Below, piece by piece: positions 45,358 through 55,724 of a stretch of 64,000 nt of DNA (position 1 is its first letter; each line of letters begins with the position of its first letter). Origin of the DNA: Tolypocladium sp. Sup5 PDA-1 (lineage: Eukaryota > Ascomycota > Sordariomycetes > Hypocreales > Ophiocordycipitaceae). The stretch is from the NCBI GenBank assembly GCA_000750105.3, contig JPHH03000008.1, positions 248,001-312,000 on the forward strand. Reading direction: 5' to 3'. The notes under the pieces were generated by a model, which saw only the letters and a list, made by a program, of their open reading frames with translations, was not told the origin of the DNA and ran no database searches. A program made the translations under genes and the position numbers.

Positions 45358-46506
45358 ATGCTTCTACACAAGCCGCGACGGCCAGACAGCAGGCCACAGA
45401 GACTCGACCTTGACGCGCAGCAGTGCGAGTACTATCTCCTGGGATTGATGAAGGGCTCGGACCGAACTGGTGGGGACAGGGAGAGAGTTGGCAACTGTCA
45501 CAGGGACGTGGACAAGGCACCGCCTTCGAAACCTCTGCCACCGCTGCCCGTCGAAGGGGGTCAGAACTCAGGCGAAGAGAACTACGCGACGTCCACGCAG
45601 ACGTACCGTCCTTGGCCGCCCCTTAAAGGTCGAGCAGCGAGCCCTCACGGCCACAGAGACACGGCGTATACGAACATCCGTCCAGAGAGCGCCATGCTCC
45701 ACGACTCCCCAAGCGTGTACTCTCCATTGGGCGAGTCATCGATAACGACGCCGTCATCCTCGCCTGGAAAGCGGTCCTTCTCCTCGCGGCCAGCCAGCCT
45801 CGACTCGTCGACGCACAAGTTCTGCGAGCTCTGCGGCAGCGACGTCGCGCTCAGCACGGGCTTCTGCTGGCGCTGCGAGGAGATGTGGACGGGTGCGGGG
45901 GACAGCGACTCCGTGCAGAGCCGGAACCTCGACGCCCAGCCGGAGCCATCGCCGGCATGGACAAACCATGTGTCCTCGAGCTCTCAATACAGCGTTCACA
46001 TCGTTCTCGCTGGCTCCCATCCTAATTCTTCTCCTCGCCGTCTCCCCTGCGAGTGTCCGGGCAACAAACCGCTCCCCCAGCCGAGTGCCTTACCTCAACC
46101 CCTGACGCTCAACCTGCAACCCCCTCCGGGACGCAAAAAGGGACTTGACGCCCCCAGGCTCCCTCCCACGCCGCTGCCCCCAAGACCGTTTCCGCTCGAC
46201 TCCTACCGCAGGCCGGGCTCCATCCCCAAGCCGCTGAAACAGCGCTCGCTGCTCGAGCCCATCCCGGCGCTCGACTTCGAGCTCCTCTCCCCTACCTCCA
46301 GATCCCTAATCCCCAAGCCGCTGAGGACCAGGGTTAAGCAGCGGACCGCCCAGAGCGTCATGTACGACAGCTTCTCGTACTACTTTGAAGACTTCAACTT
46401 CAAGCACAAAGTGCAAGTCAGGGAGGTCGGGATGCCCCGTCCCCCGCGTCGGCTTGCGGAGCGGTGCGCTCAAAGGGTGGCGTGCGGCGCGGTGGGCTGG
46501 GTATGA
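45358..46506 (+). CDS. Proline-rich protein with a CxxC pair zinc-ribbon-like motif, unknown function
   Basis: A 382-aa intronless frame from the ATG at 45358 (MLLHKPRRPDSR). It contains PPSKPLPPLPVEG, a motif frequent in fungal regulatory and scaffold proteins, a Ser-rich segment, then FCELCGSDVALSTGFCWRCEE, where two CxxC pairs 12 residues apart could bind one zinc. A long Pro/Leu/Arg-rich region with repeated IPKPLK/IPKPLR follows, and a more ordered end with YDSFSYYFEDFNFKHKV. No membrane segment or enzyme motif is seen. The frame before the ATG begins at GTG codons, so a 5' exon may be missing. I do not recognise the family. Confidence 0.6.
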   Translation: MLLHKPRRPDSRPQRLDLDAQQCEYYLLGLMKGSDRTGGDRERVGNCHRDVDKAPPSKPLPPLPVEGGQNSGEENYATSTQTYRPWPPLKGRAASPHGHRDTAYTNIRPESAMLHDSPSVYSPLGESSITTPSSSPGKRSFSSRPASLDSSTHKFCELCGSDVALSTGFCWRCEEMWTGAGDSDSVQSRNLDAQPEPSPAWTNHVSSSSQYSVHIVLAGSHPNSSPRRLPCECPGNKPLPQPSALPQPLTLNLQPPPGRKKGLDAPRLPPTPLPPRPFPLDSYRRPGSIPKPLKQRSLLEPIPALDFELLSPTSRSLIPKPLRTRVKQRTAQSVMYDSFSYYFEDFNFKHKVQVREVGMPRPPRRLAERCAQRVACGAVGWV

Positions 46507-46630
46507 TGCGGGCTGGTGAGAAGCAAGCCTCGACCTCGTCAAGACGCATCGATACCGTCAGTCTATATATGCTAATCTCTAGGATCGCCATCGTCTATAC
46601 GTTCCAGTCATAACTCATCTACATCGCCAT

Positions 46631-47764
46631 CTATAATATTCTCCTGACGCTCAGATCCCCCTTATCCGTCCCCTCTAGTTCTATATATCCGCCGGCCTCT
46701 ATCTTCTTCTTCCACCGATTACTCTCGCTTCGGCCCAGAATCATTGTCATCCGCAGCGTAACGTCGTTGCTCGAAGCGTGCTCCTGCTGCGCCTCCGCGA
46801 CGGGCGTAAACGTCCAGCGGCCAAACGCCCAGTTCAGGATGTACCGTCCCTGGGGTTGCGGTGCGGGTTGGGGCACGTCAACGTCGGAGTTCTTCGGCGT
46901 CGAGGAGAGGGTCAGGAGGGCTTTGATGCGGTACGCCTCGTCTTTGGGGGCGGCTTTGAGGAAGGCGAGGAGCTTGTCTGTTGATGCGGCCGCGTTGCTG
47001 GGGCCTTTTAGCTCGATTGATAGGACTTCGACTTCTTGTTGATGGCTATGGCCGTTTGTGTGGGTGTGGCCGTTTGTATGGATGTGGCCATTTTTGTTGT
47101 GCTCATCATGGCTGTGCTCGCCGTTGACCTCCGACTCGCTCAGATCCTTCGCCAGGCCGCCGTCCACGCCAAAGACGATGCCCATGTCGACCCAGCCCTT
47201 TGTGCTCTTGACCTTGGCCACGTCGACTTCCAGGTCGCCGACCCTGTCCAGGCACTCCTCATACCGATCTTCTCCAGCCACCTCCCACTTATTGAACACA
47301 ATCAGGTCGGTATACCGGGCCTGGATCTTGGCCGTGTAGCTCGTATCCTCGTAGCCCTGCCAGTTCTCGACGTCAACGACGCTGATGACGCCGTCCAGGG
47401 TATATTTGCCGTTGTCGCGCGCCAGGCGATTGACCTCCAGCGCCAGCGTGGCAGGAAACGCCGATCCGCTCGTCTCGATGACGATGCGATCCGGCGTGAC
47501 GGTCTTGTCGAGTTCGTCCAGCGCGGGGCCGAGCTGCCCGACGAGGTTGCAGCAGATGCACCCATTCAGCAGCTCCTGCACTCCAGAGATCGCCGAGCTC
47601 GACGCCAGTTGCGAATCGACTGCCAGGTCACCGAATTCATTCTTGAGGAGCGCGAGCTTGTACGCCGGGTTCTTCGCGCGGAGCTGGGGAATCAGGTTGA
47701 GGATCAGCGTCGTCTTCCCCGAGCCGAGGAAGCCCGTGATGATCGTGATTGGAATCGGCGCCAT
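46631..47764 (-). CDS. CobW/COG0523 metallochaperone-type GTPase
   Basis: A 377-aa intronless protein starting MAPIPITIITGFLGSGKTTL (Walker A at residues 11-18). The family hallmark CxCC is present in LNGCICCNL (near residue 70), followed by VIETSGSAFPATLA (switch II region), LDGVISVVDVENW and FNKWE in place of the usual NKxD base-recognition motif. A metal-binding His-rich loop lies between the two domains: HSHDEH and then three NGHxHT/S units. The C-terminal CobW_C domain includes RYILNWAFGRWTFTP and RMTMILGR. Family members deliver zinc or cobalt. The CPELVPI motif that Zng1-type proteins use to dock methionine aminopeptidase is absent, so the client is unknown. Divergent from the 105-aa gene. 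Confidence 0.9.
   Translation of the reverse strand: MAPIPITIITGFLGSGKTTLILNLIPQLRAKNPAYKLALLKNEFGDLAVDSQLASSSAISGVQELLNGCICCNLVGQLGPALDELDKTVTPDRIVIETSGSAFPATLALEVNRLARDNGKYTLDGVISVVDVENWQGYEDTSYTAKIQARYTDLIVFNKWEVAGEDRYEECLDRVGDLEVDVAKVKSTKGWVDMGIVFGVDGGLAKDLSESEVNGEHSHDEHNKNGHIHTNGHTHTNGHSHQQEVEVLSIELKGPSNAAASTDKLLAFLKAAPKDEAYRIKALLTLSSTPKNSDVDVPQPAPQPQGRYILNWAFGRWTFTPVAEAQQEHASSNDVTLRMTMILGRSESNRWKKKIEAGGYIELEGTDKGDLSVRRIL
47024..47115 (-). repeat. Imperfect repeat coding the His-rich loop of the CobW protein
   Basis: Plus-strand TGTGGCCGTTTGT-type units of about 18 nt repeat three times and encode NGHxHT/S hexapeptides on the minus strand. Confidence 0.75.
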
Positions 47765-48105
47765 GTTCGCAGCTCTCCGGAATGAGGTGACCCTGGGTTC
47801 GGAGCTCGTCGGAGGGGCCCAAGGAGTACAAGGCTAAACGTTGCGCCTTTGCTGAGAGGGTGCGTGTTTTTTTCCAAGTGTCGAGATTGCCGTTTCGGGA
47901 AGCATAAACCTTTAAGTTTGCCCCTTATCTTATCGGGCCGTGCGACCCCACTAACCCGCGGTTTGACGTCATGCCAGGTGCCATGGGCGTGTTGATCAAG
48001 GAACAACCTTCGTCACTCAATTCGCTTTTACCTGTTTCCCCTTCATATCTATGAAACTCGTACATCGCCTAATACAAGATACAGTCAGCGTAGAAAAGGC
48101 TGAAG
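47765..48105. promoter_or_regulatory. Divergent promoter region, CobW GTPase / 105-aa protein
   Basis: A 341-base gap between divergent start codons. No TATA box or named operator is evident. Confidence 0.5.
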
Positions 48106-48510
48106 ATGGCTTCGGAAAACACGAAATCTGACGACGCTCAGCCAGAGAGCTTCAAGGAACAACTTGACCGAGTGGCCGTCGAGAGCCGAGAGAGCGCTCA
48201 AGAGCAGCGTCCCAATCCCATTGTTGAGAAAAGTAAGTGCTATGAAATAAATCCGCAAATGATATCGTGTATTCTCTGCGGCATACCAGGGTCTGATAAG
48301 CTAACTGCTATACATATAGTCACCGAATACATCCCGGCCGCGTCCAAGATCCTGGGCGGATCCACGCAGCAGTCTGAAGCGAGCCAGAAACCTGACATCC
48401 CCGGTCCGCCAGACCGGCCAGACCACGACCACAAGATTGAGGACTTTGTACGAGATCAGCATCGCAGCAACGGCGGAGATGGAATCCTGAACCCTGACAA
48501 GAATAATTGA
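48106..48510 (+). CDS. Small acidic protein of 105 aa, unknown function
   Basis: Two exons, 48106-48232 and 48320-48510. The intron (48233-48319, 87 nt, donor GTAAGT, acceptor ATATAG, branch-like GCTAACTG) is a multiple of three with no stop, so the unspliced frame shows a spurious 29-residue Cys-rich insert. The spliced protein reads MASENTKSDDAQPES, then NPIVEK joined to ITEYIPAASKILGG, then a Pro/Asp-rich stretch (PDIPGPPDRPDHDHK) and an end DGILNPDKNN. It is soluble and acidic, with no signal or membrane segment. It resembles short conserved fungal hypothetical proteins, but I cannot name it. Confidence 0.75.
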   Translation: MASENTKSDDAQPESFKEQLDRVAVESRESAQEQRPNPIVEKSKCYEINPQMISCILCGIPGSDKLTAIHIVTEYIPAASKILGGSTQQSEASQKPDIPGPPDRPDHDHKIEDFVRDQHRSNGGDGILNPDKNN

Positions 48511-48719
48511 CGTTCTGGCCTATAGGCATTGGCAGCTCTATGAACTTTTAAGCAACAGTCCTTTTCTGTATCACTCATGACATCGAGGAACACGACGAGT
48601 AGGCTGGAGAACTGGGAAGCATAACATGATTACAACTTCATATCCTCGCCTGACACAAACAAACATCTGTAGTCATCGTCAATCCAACACGAAAATGGCA
48701 GTACTCTCAAGCCAACATC

Positions 48720-50162
48720 CTAATCGCTGTGCTCAAGCACATTCTCCAACCATGCCTGGTACCCTACCAACATTCGAGAATACTTCCGATCATTCAGCCG
48801 CTCACACACACGTCTCAGCGCTTCATACCTCTCTCGCACAAACTTACTCCTTCTCGCCTGCGCCTCCAGGCCCGAGTCGTTCCATCCTTCGACGAGTCCC
48901 TCCCCGATTCCTTTGACGACCTTTTCCAGGCAAACAGGACAAAAGTATGGCGGCTGCCGCACTCCCTCCGCAGTCGACCCGCAACCTTGCATCACGCAGG
49001 CAAAGTACACGCAATGATCTAGTCCCAGGCAGTGGCCCAACTCGTGAGTCATCGTCTGGACAATGCGCGACATCCAGTCTAGTGACAACTTCTCCGGGTT
49101 GGGGGGTTTCAATGTCGACGCCGACGCTCTTGCAGCCGAATACATAGGCCCGGAGTCGAGGCTACCAATGCGAGCCTTTGCCTTTGTCCTGGCTCCCGGG
49201 CGCAGGCACAGATTATCAACGTAGTTGGAGCAATGTGACAGTGGCCATCCATGGCCGTCATCCTCTGGGAGACAGGAGTGTTGATCGCGGAAACCGGACA
49301 CGACGGCGATGCGGCTTCCTCCATACGCTCGTCCACCCGTGAAGATATCGTCGTTCCCTTCCCAGATATCCTGTTCTAGTAGCATCATGGTGGCGTATGC
49401 GTCCTTGGGAATGCTCTCCAGCAGCGTATCCAAGACGTCATCCAGGTTGACCTGCATCAGGGAGACACCGTCTGGCGAAGGTCGACAACGGATCCCAAAC
49501 AGGGCATTTTTGGGCGTATTGAGGCCAACTCGACGCTCTTTGGTTGCGTCTTCCAGCGGTGTCCCGTCGTACTTTGGCTTCTGGGTGCGACTCGCTGCCT
49601 TGCCTTTACTGGTGGATGCTCGAGAAGAGGGTTTTTCGTACTCCCAAGCCTGCCAGTAGAACTTCTTGTCAAGAATCTTGACATCCATGCCGTAGTAAAC
49701 CGCCGCGAGGTACGCTTGCACGTCGTCCATCTTGGGAGGTTCAACTTTGACTGGGGCAGCGCTGGTATCAGACACGGCTGGGACAGCCCAAGCTCTCATG
49801 GGCTCCATTTCCTGCGTGATTTCCGGGCTGGGGACGACGTAGATGGTCTTCCTTTGCGGCGATATCGCGTTTCGCTCCTCCTCCTCAGTCCACTCCTTGA
49901 CGTCCTGCGGCGGCCAGTCGGGATCAGTAGCTAGGTCATCATCTGGGAGCACTAGAGGCGCCGGGAAGGTTGCTTCATCATTGAAAAGATCCTTGCTGGT
50001 CAACGTCTGCCAGCTCTTGCCAGAACGGCCGTCTTTTGTTGCGGCAGCCATGCGTTCACGCTGGGACGGGCGCGTGAAACCTGCCTCGGCGGCATGAAAA
50101 GAGACATCGAGACATAGGATTGGGTGTCTACAGTCTCGAGGCTTACTGGGTCGGCCGGTCAT
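48720..50162 (-). CDS. Archaemetzincin-type zinc metalloprotease (AMZ family)
   Basis: A 480-aa intronless protein. The archaemetzincin signature is complete: HELGHCLGLDH (three zinc His, catalytic Glu; encoded near 49018-49050), then C-x4-C-x-M in CVYFACVM, and about 16 residues later CPVC in PPYFCPVCLEK. The second CxxC-type set binds a structural zinc in this family. The N terminus (CRHPILCLDVSFHAAEAGF) is polar, and there is no signal peptide, so a cytosolic or nuclear aminopeptidase is likely. Two linker regions are basic and Ser-rich. The start at 50162 is the first ATG downstream of a TATA box. Substrates of fungal members are unknown. Confidence 0.9.
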   Translation of the reverse strand: MTGRPSKPRDCRHPILCLDVSFHAAEAGFTRPSQRERMAAATKDGRSGKSWQTLTSKDLFNDEATFPAPLVLPDDDLATDPDWPPQDVKEWTEEEERNAISPQRKTIYVVPSPEITQEMEPMRAWAVPAVSDTSAAPVKVEPPKMDDVQAYLAAVYYGMDVKILDKKFYWQAWEYEKPSSRASTSKGKAASRTQKPKYDGTPLEDATKERRVGLNTPKNALFGIRCRPSPDGVSLMQVNLDDVLDTLLESIPKDAYATMMLLEQDIWEGNDDIFTGGRAYGGSRIAVVSGFRDQHSCLPEDDGHGWPLSHCSNYVDNLCLRPGARTKAKARIGSLDSGPMYSAARASASTLKPPNPEKLSLDWMSRIVQTMTHELGHCLGLDHCVYFACVMQGCGSTAEGVRQPPYFCPVCLEKVVKGIGEGLVEGWNDSGLEAQARRSKFVRERYEALRRVCERLNDRKYSRMLVGYQAWLENVLEHSD

Positions 50163-51030
50163 GGTGATTAAGTGAGTAGAGGCCAGGCATCAGGGTCCAA
50201 GGCTGTTCTAGGGACCGATGCACCCGTCGGTGCAAGAATCCAGGGTGTGGAAGCGTGAACCGTCAGACAAACACAGATGCGGAGCGACCTTCTCTTTATA
50301 TAGTGTTCTACGCTTACTGGCGGCTGCTGCCTGCTTCATACCCCAAACTTGCTGTATATTAACGTTCGTGCTCGATGCCATGCAATGCTGGACCGCGGGC
50401 TGGTGCTTCGTAGACGTGGACGGCACTGCAGGAACCCTTGCGGGTGACAGGTCTAGACCGCATGGCACGATTGATGGCACGACGTTTGATGGACTCGTCC
50501 TCGTCTCCGAGCACAGTACTTCTCAGCTGGCCGACCGAGGCACGGTCGTTCGCCTCCAGGCCACAGCACATGCACACAAGGCGCACTGTCACGACACGAA
50601 AGTTCTTCATCGAGACGAAAATGTCCCCCCTTTATGGCATCTTCCGCCTACAGGAGTCGTTAACGAGTAACGATCTTGCGGAAAATTTCCTATATACAAG
50701 GGTTTTACTCTTCTGAGCGTTTCCTCCGTAGAGAAAAGGCAACGCGACACCGTGGGATGCTGGGTGAAGGTCGTGGCAGCTCAGTGGCTTTTTGATGAAG
50801 AGAAAAGAAGAAGAAAAAGAGCAAGGATTTCGGCGCGCGCGGTGAATATTTAAAGGGTGTGAAGTCCTCTCGCGCTAAACCGCTTTTGGCGTGCTGACTC
50901 AGCCTCCCCTGGTGGAGCATGGAGCAAGACTAGCAAGTCCAGGCCCCAACCTTCAGCTGTGCTTTTCCATGAAGGCAACGTGAATACATCAGGTATTCAT
51001 TGGAGACGGCTAATGTTACGCGCTACAAGT
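50163..51030. other. Intergenic: archaemetzincin promoter and 3' side of the PPPDE fusion gene
   Basis: About 870 bases between two minus-strand genes. It holds the TATA box above and a purine-rich stretch near 50795-50825 (pyrimidine-rich on the minus strand). No gene seen. Confidence 0.5.
50295..50302 (-). promoter_or_regulatory. TATA box of the archaemetzincin gene
   Basis: Minus-strand TATATAAA, followed by AG-rich sequence, about 135 bases before the ATG at 50162. Confidence 0.55.
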
Positions 51031-52823
51031 CTATGGTCTTCTAAGTCCCTTGCCAAGCAACTCGTCGGCAACCTCGGCCACGAGCTTCTCCTTTGGAAAA
51101 GTCTTCCGCTTCGCCGATATCGTTCCTTGCGCATCCAACGCCCGCAGCAGATCGGCCAGCTCACCCTCCAGATCCGTGCCGTACACCAGGTGGCCCAGAG
51201 CCGACAGCATGCCTTGTAGTGCCTCTACCGACTTCTCCTCCTGGCAGATTGCTTCAACAACTGACGCCGCCAACTCGACCTGATCTCCTTCCGGCAGATT
51301 CGCCTTGGAGTCTTTGCCCCGTGAATGGCGATCTGCCAATGCCAGGTTAAACAGAAGAGAGGATGCTGCGACTCTGACATTGTTGTGACTGTCATCCAGG
51401 AAACTCGAGGATATAAGCTGAATTATTGGCGTCCGGAGAGCAGTATTCCGCAGCATCTCATCGGGAAACAGCGGGCTAGAGAACAAGTTGCACCCCAGCT
51501 GAAGTGTGACAAGACGAAGAGCGTAGGGGCAGTCGGTTTGCTCGTTGACGAATTCAAGGATGCTGCGAAGTGTTTTGTGCTCCTTCTCCTCTGCGAAATA
51601 GCCGCTGACTCGAGGGTCCACGAGGGCACACCTGAACAGGTCGACAATCGTAAAGAGAATCTCCGCCGGTAGCTGCGCGACCGAGTCCTGCACCAAGCCA
51701 GACAATTGGCTCATGTCTGGAATGAGGGCGTCTTCAGGGCCGACAGTATTCCGCAGCTCAATAAAGTGCGTCAAGGCCCGAACTTGGGGCTTCTTGGCCA
51801 GTCCCTCTCCCATCTTTACCGCCAACTTGGCCATCGGAGGAACTTTGGGGAACAAGACAGGTTTGACGTTGGAGTTCGAGAAGCTTGGTAGCCGCAGCTT
51901 CTCGTGAGGATGAACCGGATGCGCCATTTGCACCAAGAGCTGAACGTTGCCTCTGAGGCTGGCTTGGTCGGCTCCGGACCACCGATTCTCTTCCTCGCCT
52001 TTCAGAAAGGTGACGAAAGTCGGTGTCGCCCGTATAGAAAATTGTTGAGCAACAAATGTCGCTTGAGCTTGAGAAATATCGACTTTGATAAGGGTCGCCT
52101 TGTCGCCATACTCCTCGGCCAGTTGGTCGTAGACGGGGTACAGTGCCTTGCAGGGCGGACACGTTGCCGACGTAAAGAAGATGACGGCGCACGACTGTTT
52201 TGCGCCATCCAGCAAACGAGACAGTTCATCCTTTCCAGTCACGATCTTGACACGGTGCTTTGCTGGGCCTGAACCGGTTGGTGAAGGTGCCTTGGCGCTC
52301 TGCTCGAGTCCGAGGATCGAGCCGTTTGATCTGCCCGCGTTGACCCCTTGAGTGAGCTGGGGCATCATCATGCGGCCCATCGGCGAGTCCATGACGGCCT
52401 GCGGCATGCTGGTGATGTGGCCTGGGATCCCTTTTCCAACGAGAAAGTTGGAGAAGGAGTCGGTAAAGTTGTTGCAGTTGTGGTGAAACAGGTCATATGC
52501 CTGTGGAGACATGTCAGCTATGTTACTAGACAGAGGAGTTGAGCGCCTACCTCTATCGTGAATATGGGCCTTATCGAATCCAGGTACTCTTCAATGACGT
52601 CCATGGGAAGGTTCGTTGTGCCGAGATGGATCTTTTGCACGGCCTGGCCGAGGTGGGAGGAGCCGGGCGTGATGGCGATGATGCCGCCGTCGTAGACATA
52701 TTCGCGCCCGCTCAGTTCTATAGAAGTGTGGTAGATGGCGTCGAGTTGAAAGCCCAGCAGAGATGCCGACATCTGGCGGGCAAGCCCACGAGAGAGATCG
52801 TACACCAGCAGATGGACGTCCAT
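51031..52823 (-). CDS. PPPDE (DeSI-like) - thioredoxin - PUL three-domain protein
   Basis: Exons 52823-52551 and 52500-51031 (intron 52501-52550) give 580 aa. Domain 1 (residues 1-about 125) is a PPPDE papain-like fold: MDVHLLVYDLSRG, His32 in IYHTSIEL, GREYVYDGGI, and Cys100 in AYDLFHHNCNNF, the last two halves joined only by splicing. DeSI-type members remove SUMO or ubiquitin. Domain 2 (about 160-275) is a thioredoxin fold with the active motif ATCPPCKAL (Cys205, Cys208) and a cis-Pro in IRATPTF. Domain 3 (about 295-575) is an Armadillo-like PUL domain, which in Doa1/PLAA binds Cdc48/p97. The combination suggests a redox-sensitive deconjugase tied to Cdc48; that is inference. Divergent from GDA1. 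Confidence 0.9.
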
Positions 52824-53705
52824 CTTGTGGCGGTATGCTGATTGCTGATCTCGGGCGGTGCGACTCTACGAGCAAGAGTAAAATATGCGGTTTGGTGGTA
52901 TAGGTTGCAGGTCGCGATGGGAGAATTACGGAAGTGAACAACGTCGGAAATGTGCGGAGTGAGAGGTAATGGCCATAGGTTATAGTCTGGTAAATGTGAG
53001 GCGCAAGGCAGCAGATGGCGACGTCGACGAAGCTTCTGGACACGGGCAGTCCTAGCACATCTGGCCCTGTCTCACCCGACGTCACTATCGCAGCACACAG
53101 CGTGTTATCACTCTTTGACAAGATAATCAGACAAGCAAATATTAGTACAACAGGCGCTCTTCTTCTCTCGAAAGTTCCATCAATATTGTGTTACTTCGCA
53201 TCCCATTTCCGAATCTTGTTTCTTCGGCAGTGCCGTCATCCATTGATGACAAAGCCAATGACGGGCCGCCAGCAAGATCGATTACAGCGTCAGATCAGGG
53301 GGGCTGTGGCACTAAAATTAGGAGGTCGTTCGCAACGGGTGCCTCGCTGGATGCGGCCCACTATCCACTGACTCAACGCCACTGGAAGTTGAAGGCGACG
53401 GCGATCCGTGGCTGGATTGGCAGGCGGCGCGCCAAAAATCGAGCTCTGCCCCTTCTCGATGCAGCCACGGCGCTGCAAATCTCCTTTTCTGCGCAACCTT
53501 CACAACCCGCCAAGCCCGCATCCCTTTTGCCCTTCTGCCCATCTCCATTCGCTTTCCTGCATTACGGGTACCTTCTTTTAATCACCGTCCAACCCTCACT
53601 CGCTTCCTCTTGCTTCTCTTCTCCATCCGCGTGTTCCGCGACGGCGTCACTCCTTGAACACCCTCCACCTCGTCCCGCCGTCACGTTTCCTCCCCCGGCG
53701 ACCTC
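52824..53705. promoter_or_regulatory. Divergent promoter region, PPPDE fusion / GDA1
   Basis: About 880 bases. The last 200 before GDA1 are strongly pyrimidine-rich (long CT runs near 53500-53660), a common fungal core-promoter and leader type. No TATA box on the GDA1 side. Confidence 0.55.
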
Positions 53706-55451
53706 ATGCGAAGAACATCGGTGTCGCTGCCGACGAAACACGTTGTCCACGACCCTCACGAGAAGCCAGATCGCTACGAACTGAATAGCCGGAGCCAAGG
53801 GCTGCTTTCCACGATGAAGGAAGCCTGGATGTCCCAGTCGCAGAAGATGCGGTGGATCAAGACCGCCGCCATCGCATTCACCGTGGTGCTGATGTTCTGG
53901 TGGCTGTCGCCCCGCGGAGTTGAAGTCTACAGTGAGGGTGAGTTGACTCGCATCCGACATATCAAACACACCAGTCGCAAACTGACGTGCCTCAGTCTCT
54001 CACACCAGCGGCAACAAGGGCCAGGTCCCCTCGGACTCGTCGTACGGAACCGATCGATGCACGAGGTCATACTCCAAGGACAAGCCCATTGTCCAGTATG
54101 TCCTCATGGTTGATGCCGGTAGCACGGGATCTCGAATCCACGTCTACAAGTTCAACAACTGCGGCCCCATTCCCGAATTGGAGAAGGAGGACTTCAAGAT
54201 GACCGAGAAGTCGGTCGGTGGCTTGAGCAAGTACGGCGATGACCCGGTCGCCGCCGCCAAGACGCTTGACCCCTTGATGAAGGTCGCCATGGACAATGTC
54301 CCCGACAAGTTGAAGCGCTGCAGCCCTGTGGCCGTCAAGGCTACTGCTGGACTGCGGCTGCTGGGCCCCGAGAAGTCGCAGGCCGTCCTCAACGAAGTAA
54401 GGCGTCACCTGGAGAAGGACTACCCATTCCCCGTCGTTTCGGCCGAGCAGAACGGCGTCGCAGTCATGGACGGCTCCGACGAGGGTGTTTATGCCTGGGT
54501 CACGACCAACTATCTCCTCGGCAAGATTGGCGGCCCCGACAAGAGCGAGACGGCCGCTGTCTTCGATCTCGGCGGCGGCTCTACTCAGATTGTCTTCGAG
54601 CCGACTTTCAAGGAGGCTTCGCATGGAGGCATGCCTGAGAAGCTGGCCGAGGGCGACCACAAGTACTCGCTCGACTTTGGCGGCCAAAAGTTCGAGCTGT
54701 ACCAGCACTCTCACCTCGGCTACGGCTTGATGTCCGCTCGCCAAGCCATCCACAAGATGCTCGTCTCCGAGATGGCCTCCAAAGAGGCTGGCAGCGCCTG
54801 GATGAGCAAGCCTATTGTGCACCCCTGCATTGCCCCCGGCATGTCCACGGAGCGCAAGGTTGAGTTCGACGGCCAGGAGCGGACCTTCAACTTCACCGGC
54901 CCCTCCCAAGCTGCTCCCGCCCAATGCCGAAACTTGGCTGAGAAGATTCTGGTCAAGGACAAGGACTGCAAGCTCGCTCCTTGCTCCTTCAACGGCGTCC
55001 ACCAACCTTCTCTGTCCAAGACGTTTGCCAGGGAGGATGTGTACATCTTCTCCTACTTTTACGACCGCACCAAGCCTCTAGGCATGCCTGACTCGTTTAC
55101 TATTCGGGAGATGCATGACCTCGCGCAGACGGTCTGCATGGGCAAGGACGGCTGGGACGTCTTCACCAGCATTCCCGAGGCCATCACTGAGCTCAACGAC
55201 CGTCCCGAGCACTGCTTGGATCTGAACTTCATGATGGCTCTGCTCCACAGCGGGTACGAGATGCCCATTGACCGAGAGGTCAAGATTGCCAAGAAGATCA
55301 AGGGTAACGAATTGGGCTGGTGCCTTGGTGCCAGGTGAGTGCACATGCCCCTTCCGCGTCAATGTCTGCCTGGTTAGCTAACTCGATATCCAGCTTGCCT
55401 CTGTTGTCTCCCGGCTCTGGCTGGAAGTGCAAGATTCAGCAGGTCTCTTAG
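53706..55451 (+). CDS. GDA1: Golgi guanosine diphosphatase (GDA1/CD39 family)
   Basis: Hydrolyses GDP to GMP in the Golgi lumen, allowing GDP-mannose import by antiport. Exons 53706-53937, 53996-55334 and 55394-55451 give 542 aa; introns 53938-53995 and 55335-55393. It is a type II membrane protein: basic cytosolic tail, one span at about 52-70 (TAAIAFTVVLMFWWLS), then lumen. Apyrase regions: VDAGSTGSRIHVYKF (ACR1), VKATAGLRLLG (ACR2), EGVYAWVTTNYLLG (ACR3) and VFDLGGGSTQIVFEP (ACR4). Splicing at the 5' side gives YSEVSHTSGNKG and at the 3' side CLGASLPLLSPGSGWKCKIQQ. The first exon holds the only membrane anchor; frame-only calling would miss it. Confidence 0.95.
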
Positions 55452-55724
55452 AAGGAGCTGCGAGCCCTTTCACCTTCTTGAGAGGGTCGCTACCTTGTAT
55501 ATCCTATCATTCAAATCGGCCCACAATAGGGCCGCACGACGTCTACGTTGAGAGAGGCATGTGAAGAGTAGCGCCACGAGTGCGTTTGGAGTGATGGGCT
55601 ACACTGTCTGGATCATGTTGTCTGGATCACTGGTCCTGCATGGCTACTCGGGCATGGTGCCCGAAAAATGTGTTTAAAGGGAGCGTATAGGTATTATATT
55701 AGACTTAATAAAGTCGGCGGGCAC

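Noticed and set aside
54067..55005. 312-codon minus-strand frame opposite GDA1
   Set aside because: Fully inside the GDA1 coding exon, with no recognisable protein content.
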